Source of the DNA: Aspergillus flavus
Lineage: Eukaryota > Ascomycota > Eurotiomycetes > Eurotiales > Aspergillaceae
Assembly: GCF_009017415.1 (NCBI RefSeq)
Contig: NC_092406.1
Location: 6,386,001 to 6,450,000 of the forward strand
DNA: 64,000 bases
Direction: 5' to 3'
Within the stretch, counting starts at the first letter, position 1. Each line of letters opens with the position of its first letter. Shown here piece by piece: positions 9,837 through 19,933 of this stretch. The notes under the pieces are model-generated. The model was not told where the DNA came from, did no database searches, and saw only the letters and a list, made by a program, of their open reading frames with translations. A program made the translations under genes and the position numbers.

Positions 9837-12353
9837 ATGTCACATTCCCGTGAGGGCAGCGATTCTTACGAATGGCTGAACCCCCAAGTCAATCCAGAGC
9901 AACCCGATACAGCAGACCATCGCCATGATCAGATCGTCGAGCAGCCTTCCCCTCCTAGCCCCGAGCTACGCCCCGACGACCCGCTGAATGAGCACTCTCG
10001 CCCTCAAAGAGTGAGATTTCAGTCTACAAATGCTCAGGAATCGGAAGCCCCTCTACCCGTTCGACCCTCAATGGCTCGTTTCGATTCAGACCAAACCCTC
10101 ATGTCGGTCCACTCCATCAATCCCACTTCCGCCCGTTCGACCGACCTATCCGACGCCCTCCGCGCAGAGGCGGAAGCAGAACCCACTACATTGGCAAGAG
10201 GACGAGATGGCAGCGCGAGCCCCCCAGAAGTTCCCCTCGACTACGATCCCGAAAGATCAAGGTTCAGCAATGACGTTCCTAATCGCTCCCCATCCGTTGG
10301 CGCACGGTTGAAGGCTGCTAGCAAGCTAATTCGTCAGAAGACAGTCCGACTAGGCGAACGGCTTGGCCGACCCCAAGATGGTGGCGAGGACCTCGGAGCA
10401 TCTCTTTTACCCGACGACCTTGAGGGCGGCGTGCCATATCATGAAATCCAAGAGAGGAGGAAGCCCACAAACGAAACCCCTGAAGAGGAAAAGCAGGATT
10501 TAGCTCCGAGCGCAGAGGCACATCGCCTTGTGCGTCGAGTAACTCAGTCTCAAAATGCCTTGCGCCAGCGCAAGCCTAAATCGGCTTACACGCGGTCGGG
10601 GCAGACCACCCCGGAGGGTTTGGGCCGCCCTGAATCATGGTATAACGCCAGGTCTCGATCTTTTAGCGGTGGAGGCATCTTGTCCCAACTCCTCAAATTG
10701 CAAGCCGGTCAGACGGGGTCAACAGAAAGTGTCACGACCGACTCATCCGACAGTGAATCGCAGGTTTCGTCGGGGGCCGCAACACCGAAATCTGGGGCGG
10801 CGACTCCCAAGCGGGAAAAGTTGAAGTGGTACAAGAAACCGCACCATCAGTCGACAGCTTCTCTGGTAGAAGCCTCGATGAACCTGAGTCGTGCTAGCCT
10901 TCCCGCTTCAGCGGACCCTCTTGCGTTTGCTACCCCGAAGAAACGTAAGAAGAAGGCCTATGGCAAGACCCGCTTGGAAGACGAGATTCGTGTGACGGTG
11001 CATATCGCAGAGATCCTTGCCCGGCAGCGCTATATCATGCAGCTATGTCGTGCCTTGATGCGTTACGGCGCGCCCACCCATCGTTTAGAAGAGTACATGA
11101 AAATGACAGCGCGTGTGCTGGAGGTCGAAGGCCAATTCTTGTATCTCCCGGGATGCATGATCATGTCCTTCGATGATCCCACCACCCGCACGGCTGAGGT
11201 CAAGCTCGTCCGCATGGTCCAGGGCGTAGATCTAGGTCGCCTAGCGGAGACTCACAACGTGTATAAGAACGTTGTCCACGACTTAGTAGGGGTTGAAGAA
11301 GCTAGCCAGGAGCTGGACAGCATCATGCAGCGCTCTCCGCGCTTTAACAAGTGGCTCTTGGTCCCTGCATATGGGCTGGCTAGTGTCGCCGTGGGTCCAT
11401 TCGCATTTGATGCCCGACCGATTGATATGCCCATCTGTTTCTTTCTAGGATCCCTGGTCGGATTTATGCAACATGTCCTAGCACCCAAATCCGTACTGTA
11501 TTCGAATGTGTTCGAGGTGTCGGCGGCCGTTTTGACGTCCTTCCTCGCGCGTGCATTTGGCTCCATCAAGTCTCCCTTCGGGGGCGAGGAGTACCTTTTC
11601 TGTTTCTCGGCCCTCGCCCAATCCTCGATCGCTCTCATTCTTCCTGGTTTCATGGTGCTGTGCAGCAGTCTGGAACTGCAGTCACACCAGATGATTGCGG
11701 GGTCGATCCGTATGGTCTACGCTATTATTTACTCGCTCTTCCTTGGTTATGGAATCACGGTGGGCACGACAATCTACGGGCTTCTGGACGGTGCTGCCAA
11801 CTCTCAGACAACGTGCAAGCGGCTGGACGTGTGGGGCAGCGAGTACATTCAGCATTTTGTCTTCGTGCCGGTCTACGTCGTCTTCCTCGCCATCATTAAC
11901 CAAGCCAAGTGGAAGCAGGTACCGACAATGATTGTCATAGCGATTTGTGGATACGTTACCAATTATTTCAGCACCAAAAAGCTGGGCTCCAATTCGGAAG
12001 TCGCCAATACGGTGGGTGCGTTCACGGTCGGGCTGCTTGGCAACTTGTACAGTCGACTCTGGCATGGGCATGCCGCCACTGCCATTCTTCCCGGGATCTT
12101 TGTGCTTGTCCCATCCGGCTTGGCCTCGAGTGGCTCGCTGATGGCCGGTATTACGTACGCCAACGAAGTACGAGAAAATCTAGCCAAATCGAACAGCAGC
12201 GACACCCTCAACAGTGCTAGTCAGGATACGTCGATCGCCAGCTTGGGATTCGGTATGATCCAGGTCGCCATCGGTATCACCGTCGGCTTGTTCATTGCTG
12301 CTCTGGTCGTTTACCCCTTTGGAAAACGACGCAGCGGTCTTTTCAGTTTCTAA
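9837..12353 (+). CDS. ThrE/Prm10-type membrane transporter (threonine/serine exporter family)
   Basis: Intronless, 838 residues. The N-terminal 370 or so residues are hydrophilic and low in complexity (Ser, Pro, Arg, Glu), probably cytosolic and disordered, with a basic KKRKKK stretch near residue 365. From about residue 375 comes the conserved ThrE (DUF1212) region, with segments such as LCRALMRYGAPTHRLEEYM and LPGCMIMSFDD. It is followed by roughly nine to ten hydrophobic segments that match the ThrE plus ThrE_2 arrangement of fungal Prm10-like proteins. Family members are linked to amino-acid export in bacteria; the yeast relative is pheromone-induced and poorly understood. Length agrees with Aspergillus relatives. 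The substrate is not deducible. Confidence 0.9.
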   Translation: MSHSREGSDSYEWLNPQVNPEQPDTADHRHDQIVEQPSPPSPELRPDDPLNEHSRPQRVRFQSTNAQESEAPLPVRPSMARFDSDQTLMSVHSINPTSARSTDLSDALRAEAEAEPTTLARGRDGSASPPEVPLDYDPERSRFSNDVPNRSPSVGARLKAASKLIRQKTVRLGERLGRPQDGGEDLGASLLPDDLEGGVPYHEIQERRKPTNETPEEEKQDLAPSAEAHRLVRRVTQSQNALRQRKPKSAYTRSGQTTPEGLGRPESWYNARSRSFSGGGILSQLLKLQAGQTGSTESVTTDSSDSESQVSSGAATPKSGAATPKREKLKWYKKPHHQSTASLVEASMNLSRASLPASADPLAFATPKKRKKKAYGKTRLEDEIRVTVHIAEILARQRYIMQLCRALMRYGAPTHRLEEYMKMTARVLEVEGQFLYLPGCMIMSFDDPTTRTAEVKLVRMVQGVDLGRLAETHNVYKNVVHDLVGVEEASQELDSIMQRSPRFNKWLLVPAYGLASVAVGPFAFDARPIDMPICFFLGSLVGFMQHVLAPKSVLYSNVFEVSAAVLTSFLARAFGSIKSPFGGEEYLFCFSALAQSSIALILPGFMVLCSSLELQSHQMIAGSIRMVYAIIYSLFLGYGITVGTTIYGLLDGAANSQTTCKRLDVWGSEYIQHFVFVPVYVVFLAIINQAKWKQVPTMIVIAICGYVTNYFSTKKLGSNSEVANTVGAFTVGLLGNLYSRLWHGHAATAILPGIFVLVPSGLASSGSLMAGITYANEVRENLAKSNSSDTLNSASQDTSIASLGFGMIQVAIGITVGLFIAALVVYPFGKRRSGLFSF

Positions 12354-12946
12354 TCTCTTGGGTTGCATTTTGCAATGTTTTTACGGCGTGTACGATTTAT
12401 GTTTGGGATAGAGGTTTATTTTGGTTTTGTATATTGGCATAATGTTCATACTTGATCGATCGCGTTTCAGCCCGCCGTATATAGATTATGTAGACACTTG
12501 AAGAGCGAAAATTACCTGTCATTTTCTAGCCAGGACATGCTGCACCAGGACTGTATATCTCTTTCACCTTGTGGTGGTTCCCTCTGAGGTCATTTAGCCT
12601 TAGTGAACCATTTGAGTACGTCATGTAGGAACTTGAAAGTAACCCATCGTGTCCTCGGTTAGGTTGGAGATAGACGACTTGGCTCGGGTAGAGCCGACAA
12701 TTATATATATAACGGCACATTTCCATGAAGTCAGAAGAAACTCAACGACTCTGACCAGGCAGAAAGGGCAGAGTCTACGAGGTGAAAATGTTGGATGACA
12801 GTAGAAACATGCAGGATGATCCATTGATCCACAGAATCTCCTCGACACATGGCATACCATCATCCATCGAGGAGGATTTAGTCAGAGTCAGGTAAAAAAA
12901 GTTTTTGACTTATATTGTCAAAGCGTGTACCGTCGAATATCGAATT
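12354..12946. other. Intergenic between transporter and tRNA
   Basis: Holds the 3' region of the transporter gene and the 5' flank of tRNA-Ala. I see no gene; the short ORFs here overlap each other and lack recognisable content. Confidence 0.5.
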
Positions 12947-13018
12947 GGGGATGTGGTTTAGTGGTATAATACTCCCTTAGCATGGGAGTGGTCCGGGGTT
13001 CGATTCCCCGCGTCTCCA
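12947..13018 (+). tRNA. tRNA-Ala (anticodon AGC)
   Basis: A 72-nt cloverleaf without intron. The acceptor stem GGGGATG pairs with CGTCTCC followed by discriminator A. The D arm is TGGTTTAGTGGTATAA. The anticodon stem CTCCC/GGGAG encloses loop TTAGCAT, so the anticodon is AGC, reading GCU. The T arm is CCGGG GTTCGAT TCCCC. A T-run just after the gene (13021-13026) fits a RNA polymerase III terminator. Confidence 0.95.
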
Positions 13019-13019
13019 T

Positions 13020-13027
13020 CTTTTTTG
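13020..13027 (+). terminator. Pol III T-run terminator of tRNA-Ala
   Basis: A run of six T residues begins three bases after the discriminator base of the tRNA, the usual RNA polymerase III stop signal. Confidence 0.6.
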
Positions 13028-13951
13028 CCTCCAATTTTTTACTTCGATGTTTGCTATACCGAACAAACCTTTAGGGCTACGACAGCACGTGCAATATATG
13101 AAAGGATTCTATACAATGCAGACTCTCCGTGGTAGCTGCTCTCGAGAACTCGTCTTTAGCGATAGCCATTTCTTACCCGAATCCATGCCTCGGAGTTTAT
13201 GAGACGGCTGGAGTCGGCTGTAACTCGTCGAGAAGGCCGTAGCGACCAGATTCGGTGACCTTAGTGATCCCCCCGATGGACTAAGCACTTAGTTTGGAGC
13301 TCAACTGGCATCATGCATTTCGACCAGCAGAAGACACGGCTCAGGATGTGAGTCCAAGACACGGAGATCCTGCGAGCCAAGAAACGCCGCATGGCCTGAC
13401 ACGAGCGTAACCTCGGAAGTTCTCCAGGGTCAACCATTCAGCCTAAAGAGGGCAATCTCAACGAAATGCCGTGCCAAACTGCAGTAAGCTACACAGGAAA
13501 GCTCTTTTCCCCACCTTTTGCCAAAACTCTAAAGCTGGCCGATCCCCCGGTCATGCTCCGAGTCTATGCCTCAAGATGGGAAAGCATGGCATTGGACTTT
13601 GGGCCCGCGTGGGGGAGTCACGATGCGGATTGGTCGAAGCTGTGCTGAGTCGATCGTATATTCCTCAACCCCAGCTTTTTTGCCCTTTGGCTCGTCCCCG
13701 GATGAGATCATCCTGCACATGGAGAGGCACCCCCACGTCGGCTTGTGCCGTTGCTTGGCTGGTCCTACCCCGGGATTTGGGTGGAGTGGGTTGGGCATGA
13801 TGGTCGTTTGCGACCGTGTCATCCTACAATAGTCTCTCCCTGCTGGGTGATTGCTTATATAGCGTTCGCTGGGACCCTGAGGTCGGATCCATTTTTATTT
13901 CCTACATCGTTTCGTTTATTGCTGCTGTGTTGTTGACAGAGACATCTCATC
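13027..13951. other. Intergenic upstream of ACS-family MFS gene
   Basis: Region between the tRNA and the MFS start codon. Several overlapping ORFs exist around 13466-13936, but none shows a domain, signal peptide or coherent splicing, so it is read as promoter. I see no clear TATA box. Confidence 0.4.
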
Positions 13952-15551
13952 ATGGACGAGGGCAAGATCACCGATCATGAAGTGATGGGCGAGAAGGCAG
14001 ATATCACCCACGAGGAGGTGGTCCAAGTGACCCAGTTGACGCCCGAGGAGCAAGCCATCGAGAAGAAACTGCGGCGGCGCATTGATTGTTTAATCATGCC
14101 GTTGGTCATTCTCGTGTATTTGATGAATTATATTGATCGGTAGGTGGAGTGATCTTTTGCTTGAGCGCTACGACGTGGCAATATGTGTAGACTAACCCAG
14201 AGCCTACAGGAATAATTACGCCGCCGCCAAATTGCAAGGTCTAATGGACGACTTGCACATCGATGATCAACAATACCAAACCGGCCTGTCCATTCTCTTC
14301 GTCGGTTATATTCTAATGCAGGTTCCGTCGAATCTGCTTCTAAACTACATGGGCAAACCGTCGCTCTATCTCGGCTTTTTCACTACCGCCTGGGGCCTGG
14401 TATCGACGTTGACCAGCCAAGTAAAAAGCTATGGGGGTATCGTCGCCTGTCGGTTTATCCTGGGTCTAGTGGAGGCTCCGTTCTTCGCCGGCGTGCTATT
14501 TTACCTCTCCAAGTGGTATACGAAGAAAGAGTTGGCCCTGCGCATGAGTATCTTCTACTCCGGCTCCCTGCTGAGCGGCGCCTTTGGTAACCTCATCGCT
14601 GCCGGGATCCTGAATGGTCTCCAGGGCCATCGGGGCATTTCCGCTTGGCAATGGCTGTACATTATTGAGGGCGCCATCACCATGGCCGTCGGCTTGACCG
14701 TGGCGGTGCTGCTCCCCGACTTCCCCGACACCTGGAAGCTGTTGTCGCCGGAGATGAAGCACGTCGCCAACCGTCGTCTCGCCATCGAAGCGGCCGAGGC
14801 CGACGTCGACGAAGCCGGCAAGATGAGCCAGGTCAAGGGCCTGAAGCTGGCCTTCTCGGACATCAAGACCTACGCGCTCGCCCTTGCGTACATGGCCATC
14901 ACCGGCGCCAGCGGCTTCCAGAACTTCTTCCCCACGCTGACCAAGACGCTGGGCTACACCGAGACCATCTCGCTGCTGCTGGTGGCGCCGCCCTACATCT
15001 TCATGGTGGCGTACAGTCTGGCCCATTCCTACCTGTCGGACCGCTTCGGCAGGCGGTTCTGGTTCTTCGTCTACCCCATCCCCATCACAATCGTCGGGTT
15101 TGTCGTCTTCATGACCACCGACGGCTTCGGCCCGCGTTACTTCTCCTTCTTCCTCATGATCTTCGTCTTCGCGCAGAACGGCACCGTCTACTCCTGGATC
15201 GCCAACTCCATCCCGCGCCCGCCGGCCAAACGCGCCGCCGCCTACGCCTTCATCAACTCGGTCGGCAACTCGGCCAGTATCTGGACCCCGTATACCTACC
15301 GCGACACGGATTATCCGTATTACCGCCCGGCGATGGGGACATGTATCGGTCTCCAGGTCCTGGGGCTGGCCATGGCGGTCTTGATGTATTTCCACCTGCG
15401 GAGCTTGAACAAACGGCTGGACCGGTTGGAGGACGAGGAGGTGACGTTGACGCCGAAGGAACTCGAACGGTTACAGAAGACGGCGGAGATCGAGGGCATC
15501 GATATTGCAGCGGCGCGACGCTTGCAAAAGGGGTTCCGATATATGATCTGA
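13952..15551 (+). CDS. MFS transporter, ACS family (allantoate/nicotinate permease-like)
   Basis: Two exons (13952-14139 and 14210-15551) give 509 residues. The 70-nt intron falls inside the codon for Arg of the family signature MNYIDRNNYAAAKLQG at the end of TM1. Further markers are the QVPSNLLL motif in TM2, the RFILGLVEAPFF stretch in TM4, and the central loop followed by six more helices with LSDRFGRR. Twelve TM helices in total, cytosolic N- and C-termini, normal length. These are marks of the anion:cation symporter branch that includes Dal5 and Tna1 and imports carboxylates, vitamins or small peptides by proton symport. The exact substrate cannot be inferred. The second half is GC-rich at third codon positions, suggesting strong expression. 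Two further ACS proteins lie at 46562 and 56979. Confidence 0.93.
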
Positions 15552-16630
15552 TGGGGTTTAGTACTGTTTCAAGTGTAGCCAGACGTGTTTTTTCCTTAAG
15601 AATCTAATTTTTCGAGTTAATAACTCATATTAATGAACCGTACACGGGGCGTGACGCGGATTAGAAATAACAAGACAACGATGTCAAACCGGTCGAGGTA
15701 AGAAGGGGTCATGGATTTCAGGCGACCCAACGCATGCAGTGCAATAAACATTTAATGCTCATATGCCGAGGAGAGAGTGGCCTGGTGTATGCTTGCGACC
15801 GTAAAAGCCGCGCGGAACGGTATTCATCTGGACCGATCAGCGTCGCCGTCGGAGAGATCCATTTTTGAGGCATCCGTCTTCTGGTATGGCCCGTTCGGCC
15901 CAGATTCGTGGTGTCGATCACAGCAAACAAACAGGGGCGATGTGGAACCTTCCATGCTGCCAATCAAGCCATATTTGCATGAGATCAGGTCCACTTGATG
16001 CGGGGATATGAGCTGTTTGAATGCGTGCTCGTGGGACTCTATCCAGATTCACCCCCTTCGTTGAGTTGATCGATTGGTTTGACCAACCTGGAAGACGTGG
16101 TACTGCTATACACACACGCCACAGCCGTGGCGATGCAGGCCATAGACGTGTATCGCAGTCGCTGATGTTTATTCGCGAATAGGCAACCATAGAAAGGGTG
16201 CATTCCTCTGATAGCCGATGATATCATTGCACCTGAAGGCATCCCTTGCGTGCTCTGTGAGAGGTCTTGTTGTGATGGGTGGAGCATAGCACTCCGATGA
16301 GGTGGAGGAGGGGAAACCCGGGGAAACGATGATCGACCACGAGCGATGATTCGTTCGACAGGCCACGGACGACTCTGGTCCGGTCTCTTTCCAAACGCTC
16401 AGCTGCGGCGATCCGATCCATGGTGAGGGCTTCATCGCCGCTTTGGGCCACGCACAGGTCACGTGGACAGCGGGAACCCGACAGGAGCATCGAGTATATA
16501 AACCCCTCGTCTGGACATGTCAAACGGGGATAGTATATCTGGAGCATTGCCGGTCCGTAGATTATCGATCTACAATATCTCTGCCTGATTTAATTGAGTT
16601 CAATCGACCTCTTATCGCAATAAACTCATC
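15552..16630. other. Intergenic, 3' of MFS and promoter of small gene
   Basis: No supported gene. Overlapping short ORFs on both strands (15718-16550) have no recognisable content. The right end carries a TATA box (listed) for the gene starting at 16631. Confidence 0.45.
16495..16502 (+). promoter_or_regulatory. TATA box
   Basis: TATATAAA 129 bases before the start codon of the small gene at 16631, at a distance compatible with a short 5' leader. No other TATA-like element lies closer to that start. Confidence 0.5.
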
Positions 16631-17145
16631 ATGTCCACCCTCATGCAAGCGTCGCGTCCCCTCGCCCGTGCCCGCAGCAAGTCGAACACCATGCGGCCTT
16701 TCTCGATTGCCATCCCGGCCAGACTTGCCAACGAGTGGATGCACATGCCCAAGCCGCGCGGGTTCCTCGCGGAGTACGTTCTGTCTTCTTTTCTCCTGAC
16801 CCTTTTTTCCTTTCTTCTGGTTGACGTCGGGAGTGACGTCATTGACACCGACGAGATATGCCTCAGCATGGAATGGAATGTGGAATTATGGAGTGAACCA
16901 GAGATTGACTAAATTGTCTGCAATAGGAAAGACACCACCCCTCGTCAAGAAAGCCCGTACGGTAAAAAGATGGAGTTCAACTCTCTCCGAAGTGTGCAGC
17001 AGACCATGTCGGAACACGGCCACCGTCTCGACCAGCTGGAAAAGTCGATGTAAGTCTGTTTTCTCAGCGGATCTCATGATGATACCCTAGTTACTGACTC
17101 AATCCTTCTAGGCAGCAGTTGACTCGCATGCAGGGCGTTTATTAA
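16631..17145 (+). CDS. Small conserved-looking protein, possibly mitochondrial
   Basis: Three exons (16631-16773, 16927-17049, 17112-17145) give 99 residues. Introns have donors GTACGT and GTAAGT and acceptors AATAG and TCTAG; both junctions are in phase and the total is exactly 100 codons. The N-terminus is rich in Arg, Ser, Ala and Leu without acidic residues (for example SRPLARARSKSNTMRPFS), as in a mitochondrial presequence. The C-terminal third (SLRSVQQTMSEHGHRLDQLE) could form an amphipathic helix or short coiled coil. I do not recognise the family. The coherent splicing and the TATA box upstream make it a credible gene. Confidence 0.65.
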
Positions 17146-17827
17146 GATTTGCTAGAACGCGGGTCGTCGCATTGTGTCAGAAATCTGGAGTTTCTATACA
17201 CCCCACATACCTTTTTACACGGCCATGGAGGCTGTTATACATCAAATGGTCAATCGGAGAGTGTCTTCTCTCATGCAAGTGACCGCCCTTTTACCCCCAC
17301 CCGATTTGTCGAGCAGGACCTGATAGCGAGGGGGGGAATCATCTGGCATGAGAAATTGTATATACTACTGCTCGTATTGATATCACTGATTTTGCTATTT
17401 CACTTGTGTGTCTGTCTTTTGCAATCTAAATATATGATTCGCTTGACAGTTATTTACCATTTAGTATGTTGTATGTTTAATGATGTCGGGCTGCAAGTCA
17501 GTATCAATTGACCCAATGGTCAACCATCTCATCACATACCTACATCCCACCAGACTTAGGATGAAATGACCTCAAAATACCCACTCAGAAGATCGATAAT
17601 TACCACGACTAGTAACAACAAAAGTAGCCGAAAGAAACCAGAGCCACATACCACAAAAGCTAGTAAACAAGCCACCAACAGTCAAAATAAACTATCCAGC
17701 CTGCATGTCTTACGTCCATGCGATCAACCACATGGCGACGATCTTATCAAATACCCATGTGCAAAACCTTCACGGTCCGATCCGCTGGTGTCTTAACGCC
17801 TCCTGACCAGACCAGAACTCTGTCGGT
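17146..17827. other. Intergenic between two small genes
   Basis: AT-rich 3' region of the 99-residue gene. A plus-strand ORF at 17566-17796 is Lys/Ser/Thr-rich and unrecognised; I do not call it. Confidence 0.4.
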
Positions 17828-18052
17828 CTAGAACGGTGACTCATCACTGTCTCGAATGCGAGAAGGAACCTCGTAAACCATGGCGCCACGCTCTTCGGGA
17901 GGTTGCGTGGGTTTCAGCCCTCGGCTGCAGGGGTCGGAGTGGGATCTGTCTCCGAAGCTGTGGCTGTCCGCAGCCTTCAGGGAGAATTGTTCTAGAAGAT
18001 CTTTGATTCTTGGAAGGATTCGTGTGGCTGGGCTGATTCGTGAACTTGTCAT
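17828..18052 (-). CDS. Hypothetical 74-residue protein
   Basis: Short intronless minus-strand ORF, start MTSSRISPATRILPRIKD. It is hydrophilic, ends in a charged segment (EVPSRIRDSDESPF), and contains a PPEERGAMVYEVP stretch whose composition looks like real coding sequence. No domain, signal peptide or membrane segment. Antisense ORFs overlap it. Support is composition and isolation only, so it could be chance. Confidence 0.4.
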   Translation of the reverse strand: MTSSRISPATRILPRIKDLLEQFSLKAADSHSFGDRSHSDPCSRGLKPTQPPEERGAMVYEVPSRIRDSDESPF

Positions 18053-18573
18053 GGTGCGATTATTGTATTGTCTTCGGCTCTACAAGGAACCATCAGACAA
18101 TCACCGAAATGCTCGTGTATTATACTATGAACATAGTCCTCGCGGATTTTATCTGAATACTGTGTGCAAGACTGTGCCAATTGGACAAACACTAATCCGG
18201 CTTATTTGGATCGGTCCCCGTCGTATGCGGACCGCAGTGTATCAATCCCCGGACGAAGAGGAGCACTTTCGTCGTTACAGATTTGATCACGAAAAAGTAT
18301 AACTAACGGAAATAGTCTTAATAAATATCAAGTTCCTGGAACTCGAGAAACCAACGTTGTGTCCGGCGTTTGTCGCCCGAGATTGGTTCATCCAACTCCG
18401 ATAAAAACCCTAAAGCCCGATCAGTTGCGGTGTATCGGAGTGATCCAAGGCCAGCTACAATTAGACATGCTATAATATAAATACCACGCAGAGTACCCTT
18501 GATGTGTTAATGACATATTAATCTAGTGACTCATACTTGTAATCAGCAGCGATAAATAATCTGGTATCCCACC
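18053..18573. other. Intergenic, upstream of SDR pseudogene
   Basis: AT-rich, with no ORF of interest other than antisense overlap with the small ORF on the left. Presumably the promoter of the SDR gene. Confidence 0.4.
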
Positions 18574-19487
18574 ATGCCTCGCACCTGGTTCATCACCGGC
18601 TGCTCCTCCGGCTTCGGTCGTCATTTAGCCATCACCGCTGCACAAAACGGCGACAAGGTCGTTGCCACCTCTCGCGATCCATCCAAGCTAGACGACCTTA
18701 GATCACTTGGCGTTATCCCGACCAAGCTGGACATTCACAACGAGACAGAAATCCAAGCCGTGATTGACCACGTCGAGTCCACCATCGGACCGATTGACAT
18801 CCTCGTCAACAACATCGGGTACATCCTCGAAGGTGCCGTCGAGGAATGCAGGTAACTTCCTTCCGTACCACACATTCCTCCCCACAAACCATATACTGAA
18901 ACCACTAAAGCAACGAAGAAATCACCACCTAATTCGACACAAACCTCTTCTCCCAGATCCGGATCCTCCGCGCAGTCCTGCCATCCATGCGCGCTCGGAA
19001 ATCCGGTGTGGTGGCCAATTTCGGGTCTATCGGTGGTTGGAACGGAACGCCTGCTGCTGGATTTTACTGTGCTAGTAAAGCGGCGGTTGCGATTTATACG
19101 GAGTCACTGGCGGCGGAATTGCTTCCTTTTAATATTGACGTTACGTGCGTTGAGCCGGGGTATTTCCGGACGGATTTCCTCGAGGGGGGTCATAAGATTG
19201 TTGCCAGCAAGAGGATTCCCGAGCTGGATGTTAGTACGCGGCAGACGCGCGATGGACTTGCGGCGTATAGTTTGAGGCAGCCGGGGGATCCGGTGAAGGG
19301 GGCGCGGGTTCTTTTTGAGGCGTTGACGAGGACGGGGCGTTGTGAGGGTCGACGGTTGCCGGTGAGGTTGGCGTTGGGGAAGGACTCTTTGACTGCTATT
19401 GGGCGCAGTTTGAAGAGGGAGCAGGAGATGTTGGAGGGTTGGAGGGAGATTATTGCGTCGACGGATTGCGATGATGTGAGGGGATAG
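18574..19487 (+). pseudogene. Short-chain dehydrogenase/reductase interrupted by one in-frame stop
   Basis: Exon 1 (18574-18851) and exon 2 (18911-19487) join in phase to encode a 284-codon classical SDR. It has the cofactor motif TGCSSGFG (residues 9-15), NNIG at 79-82 in place of NNAG, a catalytic Ser in NFGSIGGW and the YCASK pair (Tyr and Lys four apart). Codon 100 (18930-18932), seven codons into exon 2, is TAA at a place where relatives usually have Gln before FDTNLF. The frame downstream is open and fully SDR-like to 19487. One substitution (CAA to TAA) would explain it. No alternative acceptor skips the stop in frame. Translation would end at 99 residues, without the active site. A sequencing error or a strain-specific null allele is possible. 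Confidence 0.75.
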
Positions 19488-19933
19488 TAGGTCCCTTGCG
19501 TTGAATTGGCGCGGTGTACTTTTGATATACTCATAGAGTGCACTGAATTGGACTCATTTATGTGGGTGACTATCAGAAGGATTAGTTGTCGTGATACCTG
19601 AGGACTAGGAAACACTGGCCTTATTAGGAGTGTCATCACTCTGGAAGTGGATCGAGCTATGGGGATATTTGTATCGAATAAGAATAACGTGGCACCAACA
19701 TAGGACTTGCAATCTTTCCCCGGATGATTCATTGTTATTGCGCATATACCCAGCAAATCGAGGAATTTTCACACCGATGCTGGAATCCTATCTCAGATCG
19801 TTTGACGCCTCGATCCTTGCCGCTTAGAGCCCAGAGTGATATAGAACCAAGAACCGTAGCACGAACAATTGAATTATGGACCCAACTCTAACAAGTTCTG
19901 ATTAGACCAGCTTCTCTAATATAATCATAAACC
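19488..19933. other. Intergenic between convergent SDR and MFS genes
   Basis: Shared 3' region of two convergent genes; no supported feature. Confidence 0.5.

Noticed and set aside
14496..15395. 299-codon minus-strand ORF
   Set aside because: Exact antisense of the ACS transporter in a GC-rich third-position region; composition (Glu, Val, Gly, Asp, Arg) is the usual shadow pattern.
19190..19756. 188-codon minus-strand ORF
   Set aside because: Antisense to the SDR exon 2 and its 3' flank; no recognisable motif.
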